From NCBI GenBank assembly GCA_017452405.1, contig JAFTMM010000071.1, positions 1 through 13,787 of the forward strand: a stretch of 13,787 nt of DNA, in the 5' to 3' direction. Both the position numbers and the translations under genes were made by a program. Below the pieces are notes generated by a model, which saw only the letters and a list, made by a program, of their open reading frames with translations, ran no database searches and was not told where the DNA came from. How positions within the stretch are numbered: the first letter of the stretch is position 1; every line of letters starts with the position of its first letter. This DNA comes from Clostridia bacterium. GTDB taxonomy: Bacteria > Bacillota > Clostridia > Christensenellales > Pumilibacteraceae. Of the stretch, positions 7,183-13,787 are shown one piece after another.

Positions 7183-7969
7183 TATTTTCCTCCGACTGCT
7201 TTGGCATTTTTGCGTTTTTCTTAGCAATCTTTATTGCTTTTTTAGCCAATTTTTTAGCCAGCTTCATGCGCTTTTTTTCTTGCTTTTTCAGTTTATTGAA
7301 GCTTCCGTTATTAACGACTTCATTGAGGTAATATTTAGCGTCCTCGACAGCGTTTCGTATATCCATGCCGAAAGCGTTGATTTTATCGGTGTTAATTACG
7401 CCTTCCATATACTTCGTAGGATAAACGGGCTTACCGATATATACGTGATTTTTGCGGAAGAAACGAGGTTTTTTATGAAAGTATACGGGAACTACGGGAA
7501 CGTTGGCTTTAAGCGCAAAAAGCGCCGTGCCGTTTTTAAACTGCAACATCTCCGCATCTTCGTCGCGGTTACGCGTACCTTCAGGAAAAATACCCACTAC
7601 TTCACCGCTCTTTAATACGTTAACAACTTTGCGTATGGTAGACAAATCAGGTTTGTCGCGGTTTACGGCTATTACGCCGAGCTTCGGAAACAACCAACGA
7701 CAGAATGCCGAATTGTAATGCTCTTCTTTTGCTACGAAATGGCGATAGCCGGGAACGGCGTAGAAAGAGAACGGTATTTCCCTTCCGCTACGGTGATTAA
7801 AGGCAATAATATATCCGCCCTCGGTAGGAAGATTTTCCAAGCCGAGCGCTACACCGGGAAATAACAATTTCATCGGGACATAGGCTAATCTGTAAAAGAA
7901 ATTATACCACCCCATATAATTGCATTTCTTGTCGATATATTTTTTGTATTTGTCTTTAACTTCAGACAT
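7163..7969 (-). CDS. plsC: 1-acyl-sn-glycerol-3-phosphate acyltransferase family protein (PlsC-like)
   Basis: A lysophosphatidic acid acyltransferase-type protein of 268 residues. Such enzymes add the second acyl chain to make phosphatidic acid at the inner face of the membrane. The acceptor motif FPEGTRNRD is at 128-136, VPVVPVY at 157-163, and a hydrophobic or amphipathic stretch at about 20-45 could hold it to the membrane. The catalytic HX4D motif reads NHRSGRE (58-64): His59 is present but the usual Asp is Glu64. The C-terminal tail (about 226-254) is very rich in Lys and Ala (for example KLAKKLAKKAIKIAKKNAK) and looks like an amphipathic basic helix. It starts 3 bases after cmk. The family is clear; exact acyl acceptor and activity are less certain given the Glu. 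Confidence 0.92.
   Translation of the reverse strand: MSEVKDKYKKYIDKKCNYMGWYNFFYRLAYVPMKLLFPGVALGLENLPTEGGYIIAFNHRSGREIPFSFYAVPGYRHFVAKEEHYNSAFCRWLFPKLGVIAVNRDKPDLSTIRKVVNVLKSGEVVGIFPEGTRNRDEDAEMLQFKNGTALFALKANVPVVPVYFHKKPRFFRKNHVYIGKPVYPTKYMEGVINTDKINAFGMDIRNAVEDAKYYLNEVVNNGSFNKLKKQEKKRMKLAKKLAKKAIKIAKKNAKMPKQSEENIENSSS
7189..7193 (-). promoter_or_regulatory. Ribosome binding site that sets the ispH-S1 start
   Basis: GGAGG on the minus strand, inside the 3' end of plsC, lies 6 bases before the TTG at 7182-7180. It marks that TTG as the ispH-S1 start in preference to an in-frame start 45 bases further upstream. Confidence 0.8.
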
Positions 7970-7972
7970 TGG

Positions 7973-8632
7973 TTATTTAACCATCTCCATTATCTTATTT
8001 ATTACTTCTTCGATACTTAATTCGTCCGAATTTACCTCTACCGCATCGTCTGCTTTGCGGAGCGGAGAGACCTTTCTGTTCATATCACGGTAATCTCTTT
8101 CCTGAATATCCGACAATACCTTTTCGTATTCCGCTTCTTGCCCTTTTTCGATCAACTCTTTATAACGACGAGAAGCGCGGACTTCGGGAGAAGCTGTAAG
8201 ATAAATTTTATATTTTGCGTTGGGAAGCACGCACGTTCCTATATCTCTACCGTCGAGTACCGAAGAATATTCGGAAGCTATGCGCCTCTGTAAATCAAGC
8301 AAAGCCTTACGAACGGACGGAAGCGCAGAAAATCTGCTACCGTAACCCGAAACGAAATCACGCCGAATTTCTTCAGATACGTCCTCCCCGTCAAGATAAA
8401 CGCGTTGTTTGCCGTCATTATCGTAAGAAACGGTAATATTAACGCGATTAAGAAGATCAGCAACGACGCCGTCGTCCTCTCTCCATCCGTCACGATATGC
8501 TTTAAGCCCTATTGCGCGGTAGAGCGCGCCGGTGTCAAGATATTTAATACCAAGCTTAGCGGATAGCATTTTTGCTATCGTGCTTTTTCCTGCGCCCGAA
8601 GGTCCGTCGATTGCGATATTATAGTGACTCAT
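7973..8632 (-). CDS. cmk: (d)CMP kinase
   Basis: Cytidylate kinase phosphorylates CMP and dCMP to the diphosphates with ATP in the cytoplasm. The 219-residue protein is of normal length for the bacterial enzyme. It has the P-loop GPSGAGKST at residues 10-18, the nucleotide-binding segment KYLDTGALYRAIG near residue 34, and DGRDIGTCVLPNAKYKIYLTAS leading into ASRRYKE, which is the typical CMP-binding and lid region. Its ATG overlaps the aroH stop as ATGA (8629-8632), with an AAAGGA ribosome binding site upstream. cmk followed by plsC and ispH is a common order in Clostridia. Confidence 0.97.
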   Translation of the reverse strand: MSHYNIAIDGPSGAGKSTIAKMLSAKLGIKYLDTGALYRAIGLKAYRDGWREDDGVVADLLNRVNITVSYDNDGKQRVYLDGEDVSEEIRRDFVSGYGSRFSALPSVRKALLDLQRRIASEYSSVLDGRDIGTCVLPNAKYKIYLTASPEVRASRRYKELIEKGQEAEYEKVLSDIQERDYRDMNRKVSPLRKADDAVEVNSDELSIEEVINKIMEMVK

Positions 8633-8988
8633 TTTGCAAGATCCTTTCTCAAGTTTTTTGCTTTTCCGAGATATACGTGCTTAGCTTCTGCGTTTTCCTC
8701 GTTAGTAATAACGGTGACAAGCACTCTTATGCAAAGAGGTAATGCACCGTCAATAGACGGTTCTTTGCACGAAAAGAGCGGAGCCGGAAGCACGCCTGCT
8801 TCTCTAATTGCTCGTGCAGGGTAAAACGCGGTAATATCTTCGGTCGTGGAAATGATTATACTTACGGTTTCGAAATCATATGCGTTTGATTTAACGATTT
8901 CACACATAAGTTCTACCGATTTTGCTTCAATTTCCTCTTTCGTATTAGCTTCTACGGTCGTTGCGCCTCTTATTGCAAGAATTTTCAT
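8629..8988 (-). CDS. aroH: Chorismate mutase, AroH type
   Basis: A monofunctional chorismate mutase of 119 residues, the small trimeric Bacillus AroH class. It converts chorismate to prephenate on the way to Phe and Tyr. The residues that line the active site in B. subtilis AroH have clear counterparts: Arg7 in AIRGATTVE, Glu76 in SCKEPSIDG, Arg88 in PLCIRVLVTV and Tyr106 in HVYLGKA. It has an AGGAG ribosome binding site, overlaps the flavoprotein gene upstream by 4 bases (ATGA) and overlaps cmk downstream by 4. No other aromatic-pathway gene is in the window. Confidence 0.96.
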   Translation of the reverse strand: MKILAIRGATTVEANTKEEIEAKSVELMCEIVKSNAYDFETVSIIISTTEDITAFYPARAIREAGVLPAPLFSCKEPSIDGALPLCIRVLVTVITNEENAEAKHVYLGKAKNLRKDLAK

Positions 8989-10199
8989 TGATATTCTCCT
9001 GCGGCAAGCCCTGCCGCTCTACCCATGGCAAAAGCGCATTGGAGATTAAATCCACCCGTAAGCGCGTCTACGTTGATTGTTTCACCTGCAAAGTACAGTC
9101 CATTAACAAGCTTACTCTCCATGGTTTTGGGATTTATTTCTTTGAGTTCCACACCGCCCGACGTAATGATTGCAAGGTTTACGTCCGCTAATTTTTTGAT
9201 GCGAAACATCAGATTTTTCACACTATAGCCGAGAGCATATCTTTGCTCACGCGTTATCGAATGTCCTTTTATGCTTCCACTTATACCGCTTTGATTAAGG
9301 ACGTAAGGAATGATTGCTTTGGGAAGTAATCCGCACAAAATGTTTGCAAGGTCTTTATTACGGAATTCTACGAAATCACCGGATAAGCGCGCATCAAGCG
9401 TTTCGGGTGATAGAGCAGGCTTAAAGTCTATACAAAGCTTTTCTCCGTTTAAATTAAACCGATTTATATAACTGCTAAGCGTCAAAATAATCGGTCCGCT
9501 TACGCCTTTATCGGTAAATAACATTTCTCCGAATCGGGAGAAAGTCTTATTGCCTATTTTTACAGATGCGCTGACGTTTTTCAGCGATAATCCCTCAAGA
9601 GGCTTTACGTCACCGATTAGCTCGATTGCGGAAAGCGCAGGCACGGGAGAAACGACTTTGTGTCCGAACGCTTGAGCGATTTTATAGCCGTCGCCCGTAC
9701 TGCCCGTAGCCTTATAGCTAACACCACCGGTTGCTACGATAAGCTTATCAAACGTAAATTCTCCGTTATTAGTATTGACTACAAACTCTTCATTCCTTTT
9801 TTCCACTGAATTTACTTCGGTTTCAAGAAGAACTTTTGCGCCGTTTTTTCTGACGGCGTTTACGAGCGCGCTTATTACGTCGCTCGATTTATCGGTGGAC
9901 GGAAAAACCCTGTTGCCCCTTTCGGTTTTTGTTCTCACTCCGTTTGCGCCAAGTAGTTCCATAAGCGCAGGAGGAGGAAACGCCGAAAGCGAACTCATCA
10001 TAAATTTTTCACCGTTTACTATATTCGGAAAGAATTCATACAGCGCGCAGTTGTTGGTAACGTTACAGCGCCCCTTGCCGGTGATATAAATTTTTTTACC
10101 GAGTTTTTCGTTTTTTTCGAGGACGGTAACGTCGCCTTTGCAATGCGCGGCAGCCATTAATCCGGCTGCACCGCCTCCGATTATGCCCACTTTGTTCAA
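8985..10199 (-). CDS. NAD(P)/FAD-dependent oxidoreductase, HI0933/BaiN family
   Basis: A 404-residue flavoprotein. The FAD-binding Rossmann motif VGIIGGGAAGLMAA is at residues 4-17. The family-specific GKGRCNVTN follows at about 41-49, then ATGGVSYKATGSTGDGY mid-protein, GEMLFTDKGVSGP, and a C-terminal FAD-contacting segment NVDALTGGFNLQCAFAMG. These mark the HI0933-like family (COG2081). BaiN, a bile-acid-ring reductase of gut Clostridium scindens, belongs here, but most members have no proven substrate and this one may be a housekeeping enzyme. I use a TTG start at 10199 that overlaps the surE stop as TTGA, with AAGGA upstream and the Rossmann strand starting at once. It often sits next to cmk in Firmicutes. 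Confidence 0.92.
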   Translation of the reverse strand: MNKVGIIGGGAAGLMAAAHCKGDVTVLEKNEKLGKKIYITGKGRCNVTNNCALYEFFPNIVNGEKFMMSSLSAFPPPALMELLGANGVRTKTERGNRVFPSTDKSSDVISALVNAVRKNGAKVLLETEVNSVEKRNEEFVVNTNNGEFTFDKLIVATGGVSYKATGSTGDGYKIAQAFGHKVVSPVPALSAIELIGDVKPLEGLSLKNVSASVKIGNKTFSRFGEMLFTDKGVSGPIILTLSSYINRFNLNGEKLCIDFKPALSPETLDARLSGDFVEFRNKDLANILCGLLPKAIIPYVLNQSGISGSIKGHSITREQRYALGYSVKNLMFRIKKLADVNLAIITSGGVELKEINPKTMESKLVNGLYFAGETINVDALTGGFNLQCAFAMGRAAGLAAGEYQ

Positions 10200-10933
10200 T
10201 TTACGAATTTCCTTCTGAGCTGTTGTAAAAAATTATAATCGTTTTTATCAAGAGTAACTGCTGAAACGGTGACGTAACCTTTGGAGATTTGAATTACGTC
10301 CGTGTTTTCGTGCATATTACTCGGATCGGGTAAGCCACCGAGGACTAAGGTATTCTCACCTACTTCGGTGTAAATATCGGTATAACGGTTTATACCTATT
10401 TCAGTAATTTTTATACCTTTAGCCTCCATCGACGGATAGTTTACGTTTAGCGCCGTGTGTCTGGGAAAATCGACGTCAGCAAGACGTTCGAGATTTTCCG
10501 CTATAAGCCTCGCTACTTTTTCGTAACCTTCCGTATAATCACGGTTTACGTTGCTAACGGCAATAGACGGAAATCCGAGATACGCGCCCTCAAGAGCGGC
10601 GCTGACCGTTCCGCTGTATATAATTTCACTACCGATATTTGCGCCTTCATTAATACCCGAAATAACCAAATCGGGCAGCCTGTCCTTCATAAAGTACAGT
10701 ACTGCCAGTTTGACGCAATCCGCAGGCGTAGCGTCTGCAGATATGCGGAGTGCATATTTTCCCGAAGAAAGTCGGGTGTACGTTATCGGACCGAGCGAAA
10801 TGCCGTGTCCTGCCGCAGATCTCTGGGAGGACGGAGCAACAACGTACACCTCGTGTTCTTCATTTAAAACGTCGGCAAGCGTATTAATTCCGATAGAATT
10901 TACACCGTCGTCGTTGGTTATAAGAATCCTCAT
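10196..10933 (-). CDS. surE: 5'/3'-nucleotidase SurE
   Basis: SurE is a metal-dependent phosphatase that removes phosphate from nucleoside 5'- and 3'-monophosphates. The 245-residue protein begins with MRILITNDDGV, whose Asp8 and Asp9 bind the divalent metal. It also has Ser39 in APSSQRSAAGHG and Asn95 in SGINEGANIGSEIIYSGTVS, which complete the metal site at the same positions as in Thermotoga SurE. Length and motifs are normal. The ATG overlaps the oadA stop (ATGA, 10930-10933), and its own TGA overlaps the TTG of the flavoprotein gene, so translation along this stretch is probably coupled. Confidence 0.96.
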   Translation of the reverse strand: MRILITNDDGVNSIGINTLADVLNEEHEVYVVAPSSQRSAAGHGISLGPITYTRLSSGKYALRISADATPADCVKLAVLYFMKDRLPDLVISGINEGANIGSEIIYSGTVSAALEGAYLGFPSIAVSNVNRDYTEGYEKVARLIAENLERLADVDFPRHTALNVNYPSMEAKGIKITEIGINRYTDIYTEVGENTLVLGGLPDPSNMHENTDVIQISKGYVTVSAVTLDKNDYNFLQQLRRKFVN

Positions 10934-12330
10934 ACGGGATGTACTTGGTTCTTATCGTCAAATACGGACGTATCTACGCCGTGTTTTTTAGCATAACGCG
11001 ACTTGAAGAAAGGCATTGATACCTGAGGGAAGAGCGCATAAGTAAGCACGTCTTCTTCCTGTTCGTAGTACTTGCCGAGTTCGTCACGAAGCTTTTCAAG
11101 CTCGGGAGGAAGGTCGTGAGGGCTGTACTTGATAGGCTTCTCATCACCGAGAATCTTCTTAACGATTGCGGGATCGGGATTAACGGGAAGTTTGCCGTAC
11201 TCGCCTCTTACAACGCCCTTGGTCTCCTTTGTAACCATCTTATATCTCTCTCCTGCAATAACGTTAAGTACTGCCTGAGTACCAACGATCTGGCTAGAAG
11301 GAGTTACGAGAGGAGGATAACCGAGGTCTGCTCTTACGCGAGGAACTTCCTGAAGCACTTCTTCAAGTTTTTCGCTCTTACCCTGCTCTTTGAGCTGGTT
11401 GATAAGGTTAGAAAGCATACCACCGGGTACTTGATAGATGAGCGCGTTAACGTCAACTTTAAGCACCTTATCGCTGAGGAAGCCGTCGTTTTTAAGACGT
11501 TCTGCAACTCCGCGGAAATATACGGTAAGTTCATTGAGTTTCTTAAGGTCGATACCCGTGTCGTAATCCGTACCTTCAAGGGTAGCTACGAGAGATTCGG
11601 TAGCGGGCTGACTCGTTCCGTTTCCGAGAGGAGAAAGCGCAGTATCTACGATATCGCAACCTGCTTCGATTGCTTTAAGGTTGGTCATATCACCCGTACC
11701 TGCAGTATTGTGCGTGTGAAGGTGAACGGGCATGTCTACCTTTTCTTTAAGAGTCTTAACGAGTCTGTAAGCGTCGTAAGGAAGAAGCAGGTTTGCCATA
11801 TCCTTAATACAGATGATATCTGCGCCCATTGCCTTAAGCTCTTTAGCGAGCTTAACGTAGTACTCGTCGTTGTATACGGGACCGGTAGTGTAAGAAACTG
11901 CCGCTTCAACCGTACCACCTGCCATCTTGGTAGCTTCGATTGCGGTCTTAAGGTTATTGATGTCGTTAAGCGCATCGAAGATACGAAGTACGTCAATACC
12001 GTTCTTTACGGTAAGTTCGCAGAACTTCTTAACTACGTCGTCGCTGTAATGACGGTAACCGAGAAGGTTCTGTCCGCGAAGAAGCATCTGAAGCTTGGTG
12101 TTAGGAACTGCCTTACGAAGCGCGCGGAGTCTCTCCCACGGATCTTCGTTAAGGAATCTGATACAAGAGTCGAAAGTTGCGCCACCCCACGCTTCAAGAG
12201 CGTAGTAGCCGATCTTGTCGAGTTTGTCCGCGATAGGCAACATTTCGTCCAGCTTCATTCTGGTTGCTGCCTGCGACTGATGCGCATCGCGGAGTATGGT
12301 TTCCATTATTTTTACTGGTTTTTTAGCCAT
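10930..12330 (-). CDS. oadA: Oxaloacetate decarboxylase alpha subunit (carboxyltransferase, no biotin domain)
   Basis: A 466-residue carboxyltransferase of the HMGL-like TIM-barrel family, as in OadA, pyruvate carboxylase and transcarboxylase 5S. It moves CO2 from oxaloacetate to biotin. Landmarks are ETILRDAHQSQAATRM (10-25; Asp15), LRGQNLLGYRHYSDD (84-98), the carbamylated-lysine candidate Lys176 in CIKDM, and HLHTHNT with metal ligands His205 and His207. The 161-residue gap between Asp15 and Lys176 matches that between the equivalent residues of 5S. The protein stops before a biotinyl domain, which is encoded separately at the right edge of the window. The HMGL-type fold favours oxaloacetate or pyruvate as substrate over methylmalonyl-CoA or glutaconyl-CoA. 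The ATG at 12330 has a GGAGG site and lies 15 bases after oadB. Exact substrate is inferred from family and neighbours. Confidence 0.93.
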   Translation of the reverse strand: MAKKPVKIMETILRDAHQSQAATRMKLDEMLPIADKLDKIGYYALEAWGGATFDSCIRFLNEDPWERLRALRKAVPNTKLQMLLRGQNLLGYRHYSDDVVKKFCELTVKNGIDVLRIFDALNDINNLKTAIEATKMAGGTVEAAVSYTTGPVYNDEYYVKLAKELKAMGADIICIKDMANLLLPYDAYRLVKTLKEKVDMPVHLHTHNTAGTGDMTNLKAIEAGCDIVDTALSPLGNGTSQPATESLVATLEGTDYDTGIDLKKLNELTVYFRGVAERLKNDGFLSDKVLKVDVNALIYQVPGGMLSNLINQLKEQGKSEKLEEVLQEVPRVRADLGYPPLVTPSSQIVGTQAVLNVIAGERYKMVTKETKGVVRGEYGKLPVNPDPAIVKKILGDEKPIKYSPHDLPPELEKLRDELGKYYEQEEDVLTYALFPQVSMPFFKSRYAKKHGVDTSVFDDKNQVHPV

Positions 12331-12345
12331 TTTATACCTCCGTTA

Positions 12346-13569
12346 TTAACCGAACATTGCGATAAGTACGCCTGCTGCTACCGCAGAACCGATAACACCT
12401 GCGACGTTGGGGCCCATTGCGTGCATGAGCAGATAGTTGTCCGGAACTTCCTTCTGTCCTACCGTCTGCGATACGCGCGCTGCCATAGGAACGGCAGAAA
12501 CGCCCGCGCTACCGATAAGAGGATTGATCTTTTCTTTAAGGAATACGTTCATAAGCTTAGCCATAAGCACACCGCCGGCAGTACCCATTGCGAATGCTGT
12601 AAGACCAAGCAGAATAATAATAAGCGTGATAGGGTTAAGGAATGTAGCACCACTTGCCTTAAAGCCTACGCAAGTGCCAAGCATAATCGTAACTACGTTT
12701 ATAAGTCCGTTGCTTGCGGTAGTTGCAAGTCTGTCGGTTACGAGACACTCCTTGAACAAGTTACCGAGCATGAGCATACCAAGCAGAGGAAGCGCCGAAG
12801 GAAGAAGCACACCGCAAAGAACTACAACGACGATAGGGAAAATAATCTTTTCCTTTCTCGACACCTTGCGAAGCTGATTCATTTTGATCTGACGCTCTTT
12901 CTTATTGGTAAGAAGCTTCATGATACGAGGCTGAATTGCAGGAATAAGCGCCATATACGAGTATGCCGCAATTGCAATTGCGCCCAAGAAGTCGTCCTGC
13001 CCCAGCACTGTCGTAACGTATATTGCCGTAGGTCCGTCCGCTCCACCTATTATCGCTACCGAGGCGGCTAATTTTCCCAAGCTATCAGCATCCGCAGGTG
13101 ACGCAGCACCGAAAATAGGAAGCTGGAAGAGGAAGTAGCCCGCAAACAAGGTAAGGAATATACCGAGCTGAGCTGCAGCGCCGAGAATAAGACTCTTGGG
13201 GTTTGCAATCAGTGGACCGAAGTCGGTCATTGCGCCGATTCCGAGGAAAATTAACGGCGGGAAGATTACCCACTCTACGCCCTTGGACAAGTAGTAGAAT
13301 AATCCACCGGCCTGATATGAAGTGGTGTAACCACCTTCAACAGGTGTATCTACCATAATGGGAGCTTTATACAACTCTGCGTGCGCTCCGGGGATGTTTG
13401 CAAGCAACATACCTAAAGCGATGGGCACGAGAAGTAAAGGCTCGAATTTTCTTGCTATGGCCAGATAGAAAAGCACGAAGGATATTGCCAGCATAACGTA
13501 GTTTTCCCACGTTGACTGATACAGACCCGTGCTCTCCCACAGGTTGAGCATAATCGCTCCGAGATCCAT
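12346..13569 (-). CDS. oadB: Na+-translocating decarboxylase beta subunit
   Basis: A 407-residue, very hydrophobic membrane protein of the OadB/MmdB/GcdB family. It decarboxylates carboxybiotin and exports Na+ across the cytoplasmic membrane, so decarboxylation energy becomes a sodium gradient. The key conserved segment GGADGPTAIYVTTVLG lies at about 175-190, with Asp178 probably the sodium-site aspartate. A second conserved block, GSAGVSAVPMAARV, precedes HAMGPNVAGVIGSAVAAG near the C-terminus. Several membrane spans flank a polar segment at about 60-85. The start has GGAGG about 8 bases upstream and lies 18 bases after the biotin carrier gene. Gene order carrier-beta-alpha, with an HMGL-type alpha, fits an oxaloacetate decarboxylase pump. 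Confidence 0.95.
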   Translation of the reverse strand: MDLGAIMLNLWESTGLYQSTWENYVMLAISFVLFYLAIARKFEPLLLVPIALGMLLANIPGAHAELYKAPIMVDTPVEGGYTTSYQAGGLFYYLSKGVEWVIFPPLIFLGIGAMTDFGPLIANPKSLILGAAAQLGIFLTLFAGYFLFQLPIFGAASPADADSLGKLAASVAIIGGADGPTAIYVTTVLGQDDFLGAIAIAAYSYMALIPAIQPRIMKLLTNKKERQIKMNQLRKVSRKEKIIFPIVVVVLCGVLLPSALPLLGMLMLGNLFKECLVTDRLATTASNGLINVVTIMLGTCVGFKASGATFLNPITLIIILLGLTAFAMGTAGGVLMAKLMNVFLKEKINPLIGSAGVSAVPMAARVSQTVGQKEVPDNYLLMHAMGPNVAGVIGSAVAAGVLIAMFG

Positions 13570-13587
13570 TATTAATGCCCTCCGAGA

Positions 13588-13787
13588 TTACTTTATATAT
13601 GCAAGAACTGCGTCGGTTTCTACGCTGTCGCCTACTGCGCACGCGAAAGAAATTACGCCGTCAGCAGAAGCAACGATGTCGTTTTACATCTTCATTGCTT
13701 CGAGAACGACAACGGACTGTCCTGCCTTAACGTTAGCGCCTTCTGCTACTGCGAGCTTTCTTACAACGCCGGGCATAGGAGACTTTA
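13588..13787 (-). pseudogene. Biotin carboxyl carrier subunit of the decarboxylase, partial, with in-frame TAA after the biotinylation motif
   Basis: The right edge cuts this gene, leaving its last 65 codon positions on the minus strand. They encode a biotinyl domain: KSPMPGVVRKLAVAEG, then VKAGQSVVVLEAMKM with the biotin-accepting Lys at visible position 32, then a stop, then NDIVASADGVISFACAVGD through VLAYIK and a normal TAA at 13588-13590. The internal TAA (13684-13686) sits where carriers usually have Glu (AMKMEN). The frame and family similarity continue unbroken on both sides. If real, the protein ends right after the biotin hairpin and loses half of its beta-barrel, which should disable OadA/OadB. 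It ends 18 bases before oadB, as expected for the carrier of this complex. A sequence error, a strain-specific nonsense allele or readthrough are all possible. The upstream part is not visible. Confidence 0.85.

Noticed and set aside
10457..10991. Two overlapping plus-strand open frames of more than 130 codons
   Set aside because: Both are mirror frames of surE and the end of oadA, and they overlap each other in different frames. Neither shows a plausible domain.
11116..13071. A 651-codon open frame on the plus strand
   Set aside because: It lies fully antisense to oadA and oadB, both unmistakable genes with ribosome binding sites. Its translation is Cys/Arg/His-rich with no recognisable domain, and the openness is explained by codon bias on the other strand.
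13367..13642. A 91-codon minus-strand frame spanning the oadB start
   Set aside because: It is out of frame with both oadB and the biotin carrier and has a composition typical of a shadow frame (Arg/Ser-rich, no motif).
2954..13686. Reassignment of UAA as a sense codon
   Set aside because: UAA ends purB, the AraC-family gene, the zinc-ribbon gene, ispH-S1, plsC, cmk, oadB and the carrier itself at positions where the family would end, so a full code change does not fit.

Overview
The window looks like a piece of chromosome from a Clostridia-type Firmicute, probably an uncultured anaerobe. This rests on four things: a fused IspH/ribosomal-S1 gene, the cmk-plsC-ispH gene order, a sodium-pumping oxaloacetate decarboxylase with a separate biotin carrier, and strong GGAGG ribosome binding sites. 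Species-level placement is not possible by eye. Every gene I can support is on the minus strand, so transcription runs from high to low coordinates. No intergenic stretch exceeds about 110 bases, and I see no tRNA, rRNA, CRISPR array, insertion sequence or prophage.

Right-hand transcription unit (13787 down to about 5089). It enters the window inside a biotin carrier gene. It continues through oadB and oadA (membrane and carboxyltransferase subunits of a Na+-translocating oxaloacetate decarboxylase), surE (5'-nucleotidase), an HI0933/BaiN-type flavoprotein, aroH (chorismate mutase), cmk (CMP kinase), a plsC-like acyltransferase and the ispH-S1 fusion. Four successive junctions (oadA/surE/flavoprotein/aroH/cmk) overlap by exactly 4 bases, plsC follows cmk after 3 bases, and the fusion overlaps plsC. 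The unit looks like a single operon closed by a clear Rho-independent terminator at 5089-5119. It links a Na+ energy-conserving pump to nucleotide, aromatic, phospholipid, isoprenoid and translation genes.

Left-hand transcription unit (about 5079 down to 196). A near-consensus promoter (TTTACA, 17 bases, TATAAT) starts a second operon. It contains an unrecognised zinc-ribbon/TPR protein, an M19-family dipeptidase, purB (adenylosuccinate lyase) and an AraC-family regulator. A long AT-rich hairpin followed by a T-rich run ends it. A further gene, apparently an APH/choline-kinase-like phosphotransferase, starts at about 166 or 154 and runs off the left edge.

The most notable observation is that two otherwise intact genes carry a single in-frame TAA: the dipeptidase at 2954-2956 and the biotin carrier at 13684-13686. 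In the carrier the stop replaces the residue after the AMKM biotinylation motif, normally Glu, and destroys the biotin domain if real. In both genes the frame continues perfectly on each side. TAA also ends many intact genes here, so codon reassignment is unlikely. Sequence error, strain-level nonsense mutation or readthrough are the alternatives. I found no convincing novel multi-gene system; most of the window is core metabolism.
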